From an uncultured Bacteroidota bacterium (GTDB lineage Bacteria > Bacteroidota > Bacteroidia > Chitinophagales > Chitinophagaceae): a stretch of DNA of 34,443 nt. A model generated the notes under the pieces. The model had not been told where the DNA came from. It ran no database searches and saw only the letters and a list, made by a program, of their open reading frames with translations. Each line of letters opens with the position of its first letter. Positions within the stretch are counted from its first letter, which is position 1. This document shows, piece after piece, positions 31,459 to 34,443 of the stretch. The translations under genes and the position numbers were made by a program. The stretch spans positions 1 to 34,443 of the forward strand of contig CAIVEH010000128.1 of NCBI GenBank assembly GCA_903904855.1. The letters are read 5' to 3'.

Positions 31459-34098
31459 TTAATTTTTCAGCAATTTCTGAACTGTAAGTTTATTACCATT
31501 TTCATCAAAAACAGAAATAAAATAAAGTCCGTTGCTCAGTGAGCTGATATCAATTTCAGATTTGTTGGTCTGAACCATCTGTACCCTGCCCTCCACATCG
31601 CTGATTTCAGCCCGTACTTTTACTGACGTCTCAATATTAATAATACCGGTAGTCGGGTTTGGATAAATTAATACACCATTGCTATTAATTACATTTTTCA
31701 CATTCACCTGATTCACATCATACAGGTATATAAGTGAAGATCCTTTGCAACCATTGCCATCTGTTACTACTACCCAGTAATAATCCGATACACTGGCAGC
31801 AATACTTGAGCTGGTAGCTCCGGTAATTTTACCGCTGCTGCTGTCATACCACTGGTAAGTAGCATAGCCCGGAGTAGCATAAAGTGTGCCATATAACCAG
31901 TTGTAAGTAATCACTGGTACCGGTGCAGGATCTACCGTTACTATAGCAGACTGATAACAGCCGGTCACTGGCAGCGTGTACCTGATGGTAGCGCTTCCTC
32001 CCGAAACAGCCGTAACAATACCAAATGAATCCACATAGGCCACTGAGGTCGTAATACTGCTCCATAAGCCATATGGTGAAACATCAGATAAAGTATCTTT
32101 TGATAACGGACAGATAATTCTTGCGCCTGTGATTGGAGCTGGTAAAGGATTGATAGTGATTGTAGCGCTTACACTGCATCCGGGAGAAATGGTATAAATT
32201 ATATCTACTGTATCTGCTGCATTGCCCGTTACTATACCTGTCACAGGATCAACTGTTGCAACTGATGGGTTGCCGCTGGTCCACCGACCGGGAGTAACTG
32301 CATCTGTAAGTGAGGTGGTAGTCCCGGGGCATGCTTTAAGTGTACCAAGTATTGCAGGTGGATAGTCGACCACATAAAAGTCTGCAGTTGTCATACAACC
32401 CGTTCCAGGCAATACATACGTTAGTGTTGTCATACCAACAGTAAGGCCAAAGACGCGTCCTGAATCAGATGTTATAGTAGCTACTGTCACGTCACTGCTG
32501 GTCCAGGTCCCTCCTCCTACAATATCCGTAACATACCGGTTTGAGCCTAAGCATACGCTGTCAATACCGGCAATAGGTGCCAGCGGATTAACAGTGACAG
32601 GCCAGGTAATCGTACAGCCACTGGCCAGAGTGTAGCCTATTGTACCTGCACCCATTCCAATTCCTAAAACCTCCCCAGCAGCATCCACCGTTGCCTTGGT
32701 AATATCTGAACTGCTCCAGGTACCTCCGGGTGCAGTGGGTGTAAGTAGTATTGAATCGCCATCACATACAAAATGGGTTAGACCAGTCATTGCAGCTACT
32801 GTTGCTGTTATCGTTGAAGCGCAACCAGTGGAAGTGAGTGTATAAGAAATTGTGGAAAGACCTGCTGATACACCTGTAAGTAAACCAGTAGATGAACCTA
32901 TTGTTGCTACCGCAGTTGCAATGCTGCTCCATGTACCCCCTGCAGTAGTATCACTAAGTGTAGTAGAACTGCCCGGGCAAACAGATTTATAACCCAAAAT
33001 CGGAGATGGTAATGGATTAACTGTAATAGCTCTCGATACGGAAACTGTGCCGCAGGAAAGCGCAATAGTATATGTTATAGTATCCACACCTACAGAAACG
33101 CCCGTAACCACGCCTGTACTAGGCCCTACAATTGCAATCAACGGATTACCTGTGCTCCAGGTACTGGTGCCAAATGGGCCGGGAACAGTTCCTGCCGTGT
33201 CTGACAGTGTAGTAACAGCGCCTATGCAAACTGAATTAGATCCGGTTATAAGTCCCCCCAAAGGCGGAACACATATTGGGGTAATAATAACAACTCCGTT
33301 AAGAGTATTTCCCACGCTATTTACCTGGGGCGCTCCGCTGTTAAATGAGCCACCGCCACCGCCGCCATAATTCGAAGCACCAGCACCAGCGCCGCCGCCG
33401 CTGTATCCGCCGCCACCGCCGCCAAATCCACCCGTACAATTTGCCTGGCCGCCACCGCCGCCACCAAATCCTCCTGGCCCAACATATGAAGCATTTCCAC
33501 CGGCAGTTCCACCAGTACCGCCGCTCAAAGGTTTCACGCCTCCGGTTGCATTGGTGCAAGCCCATAAACCGGCTGCACCGTTGGTAAGCCATCCGGCTCC
33601 GCCACCAGCATACCTTGTATAAGTAGGAATAGTTGCTCCGTTTCCTGCAGTTCCACCACCGCCGTAGGTTGCTCCGCCGCCGCCATTGGTGCCATTTGCA
33701 CTGGTTACTGCAGCAAATCCATTTCCATTATAGCCACCACCGCCACCGCCGCCTGCAGCAATCAAAAGCACGTTACCAGCAGTAACATCCCATACAAATG
33801 AGCCGCCACCACCGCCACCGGTATAATTGTAAGTTGATGAAGGTTGTCCGCCTGCTATTATTTTCAGTACATGCCCTGGCGTACAGGTAAATGTACCGGT
33901 CATAATAGCGCCCTGGCCACCAGTATAAGATAAACTAGCCCCTCCCTGGGCGCCCTTTGCGGTAATACCTATCGATGTAACACCGGCAGGTACTGTATAG
34001 GTTGCTATGGCACCTGTATAGAGAAATGTGGTTGCGCAGACAGTTTGCACTGAAAGGATAGCTAAAATAGGTAGAATGTATTTGTAAACCTTTTTCAT
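31459..34098 (-). CDS. Large secreted T9SS adhesin-like protein, paralogue with six Ig-like repeats
   Basis: An 879-residue protein from ATG 34098 (MKKVYKYILPILAILS); an ATG at 34119 adds seven residues. A signal peptide (to about VCAT) is followed by a Gly-rich beta domain (about 25-275) starting FLYTGAIATYTVPAGVTSIG. Six BIG2/Ig-like repeats of about 70-80 residues follow, each with a conserved TLSDTTxGGTWSS-like core, an ATV...TGVVTGVS segment and a Cys near each end. The C terminus is a short Ig/PKD-like domain and a T9SS type A sorting domain (VLIYPNPTTGIINIET ... GLYFISVFDENGNKLTVQKLL). It is a clear paralogue of the protein at 23320-26160 but lacks its two extra Ig-like domains. Probably a surface protein of unknown ligand. 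Confidence 0.85.
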   Translation of the reverse strand: MKKVYKYILPILAILSVQTVCATTFLYTGAIATYTVPAGVTSIGITAKGAQGGASLSYTGGQGAIMTGTFTCTPGHVLKIIAGGQPSSTYNYTGGGGGGSFVWDVTAGNVLLIAAGGGGGGGYNGNGFAAVTSANGTNGGGGATYGGGGTAGNGATIPTYTRYAGGGAGWLTNGAAGLWACTNATGGVKPLSGGTGGTAGGNASYVGPGGFGGGGGGQANCTGGFGGGGGGYSGGGAGAGASNYGGGGGGSFNSGAPQVNSVGNTLNGVVIITPICVPPLGGLITGSNSVCIGAVTTLSDTAGTVPGPFGTSTWSTGNPLIAIVGPSTGVVTGVSVGVDTITYTIALSCGTVSVSRAITVNPLPSPILGYKSVCPGSSTTLSDTTAGGTWSSIATAVATIGSSTGLLTGVSAGLSTISYTLTSTGCASTITATVAAMTGLTHFVCDGDSILLTPTAPGGTWSSSDITKATVDAAGEVLGIGMGAGTIGYTLASGCTITWPVTVNPLAPIAGIDSVCLGSNRYVTDIVGGGTWTSSDVTVATITSDSGRVFGLTVGMTTLTYVLPGTGCMTTADFYVVDYPPAILGTLKACPGTTTSLTDAVTPGRWTSGNPSVATVDPVTGIVTGNAADTVDIIYTISPGCSVSATITINPLPAPITGARIICPLSKDTLSDVSPYGLWSSITTSVAYVDSFGIVTAVSGGSATIRYTLPVTGCYQSAIVTVDPAPVPVITYNWLYGTLYATPGYATYQWYDSSSGKITGATSSSIAASVSDYYWVVVTDGNGCKGSSLIYLYDVNQVNVKNVINSNGVLIYPNPTTGIINIETSVKVRAEISDVEGRVQMVQTNKSEIDISSLSNGLYFISVFDENGNKLTVQKLLKN

Positions 34099-34443
34099 AA
34101 TAAAACAATTATATACCAACTGGAAAATTTAGAACTTATTGAACACAACTCAATTTTGTACCCAAATTACAGCATAATTATCCAATTATCAAAATATAAG
34201 CAAAAATATATTTTTACTTATCCTGTGTATTAACTCCCGGTTGCATTTTAAACAGAAAAGACTGGCGAAATTTATAAAAAGTCACCTTTTTCAAATGAAT
34301 CCGTTTTTACAAAAAATATGGTTAATAAAAGTAATTCCATAATCACTAATTAATGTCAAAACAATTATACTTAATCCCAGACCCTCAAAAATTATAACAT
34401 GGTATATATTCTCTGTCATAGTGCTCATTGTAGTAATTTATGC
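34099..34443. other. Right-edge gap without a recognisable gene
   Basis: AT-rich sequence upstream of the leftward T9SS gene. It must hold that gene's promoter, but no perfect TAnnTTTG element is evident; the closest is near 34160. I see no open frame, RNA gene or clear repeat. Confidence 0.5.

Noticed and set aside
33321-33592. Arg- or Ala-rich frames on both strands in the Gly-rich region
   Set aside because: By-products of GC-rich glycine codon runs in the T9SS protein; the correct frame gives the Gly-rich domain.
1-34443. tRNA, rRNA, transposase or integrase genes
   Set aside because: No T-loop-like GTTCGA context with matching stems, no rRNA words and no transposase motifs were found on either strand.

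Overview
The window reads as chromosomal DNA of a Bacteroidota bacterium, most likely a Chitinophagaceae-like member. The evidence is promoters of the TAnnTTTG type rather than Shine-Dalgarno-led genes, three secreted proteins with type IX secretion (T9SS) C-terminal sorting domains, a long Bacteroidota-type Lgt, and the gene order dut / sugar nucleotidyltransferase / TPR protein / DUF4292 lipoprotein. There are no rRNA or tRNA genes, no insertion sequences and no CRISPR array. The left edge cuts an unidentified gene.

Region 1 (1-4.7 kb) is a nitric-oxide/denitrification block: norC and norB overlapping by one base, a convergent OsmC-type thiol peroxidase, and an Rrf2-family Fe-S regulator overlapping a gene for a histidine-rich polytopic protein that resembles the heme-binding part of NorB/NnrS-type proteins. 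Region 2 (4.7-5.4 kb) is a MNT/HEPN nucleotidyltransferase toxin-antitoxin pair. Region 3 (5.5-10.4 kb) holds a monoheme cytochrome c lipoprotein, a divergent proline dehydrogenase, an MgtA-type P-type ATPase and an unlisted 33-residue membrane peptide overlapping the end of the ATPase gene. Region 4 (10.6-14.9 kb, leftward) is a respiratory module: periplasmic cytochrome c, outer-membrane barrel, two cytochrome c lipoproteins and an orphan CHASE3-like histidine kinase. One of these lipoproteins is a clear paralogue of the one in region 3.

Region 5 (15.2-20.4 kb) is an outer-membrane barrel protein followed by a leftward housekeeping/envelope cluster (dUTPase, nucleotidyltransferase, TPR, DUF4292). 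Region 6 (20.6-21.4 kb) is a HigB/HigA pair with a good candidate self-operator. Region 7 (21.7-34.1 kb) contains three T9SS cargo proteins, two of them large Gly-rich/Ig-like paralogues, with an uncharacterised membrane protein, Lgt and a TPR-containing GT-C-type glycosyltransferase between them.

The most striking signal is regulatory. Five copies of a 14-base CRP/FNR-like palindrome, ATGA-N6-TCAT, lie in front of norCB, osmC, the Rrf2 gene, proline dehydrogenase and the cytochrome/porin operon. In all five the palindrome begins exactly 36 bases upstream of a -7-like element ending in TTG. This geometry fits class II activation and defines a probable anaerobic or NO-responsive regulon that links NO reduction, NO/peroxide defence, proline oxidation and cytochrome supply. 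All calls are from reading the sequence by eye; no database search or alignment program was run.
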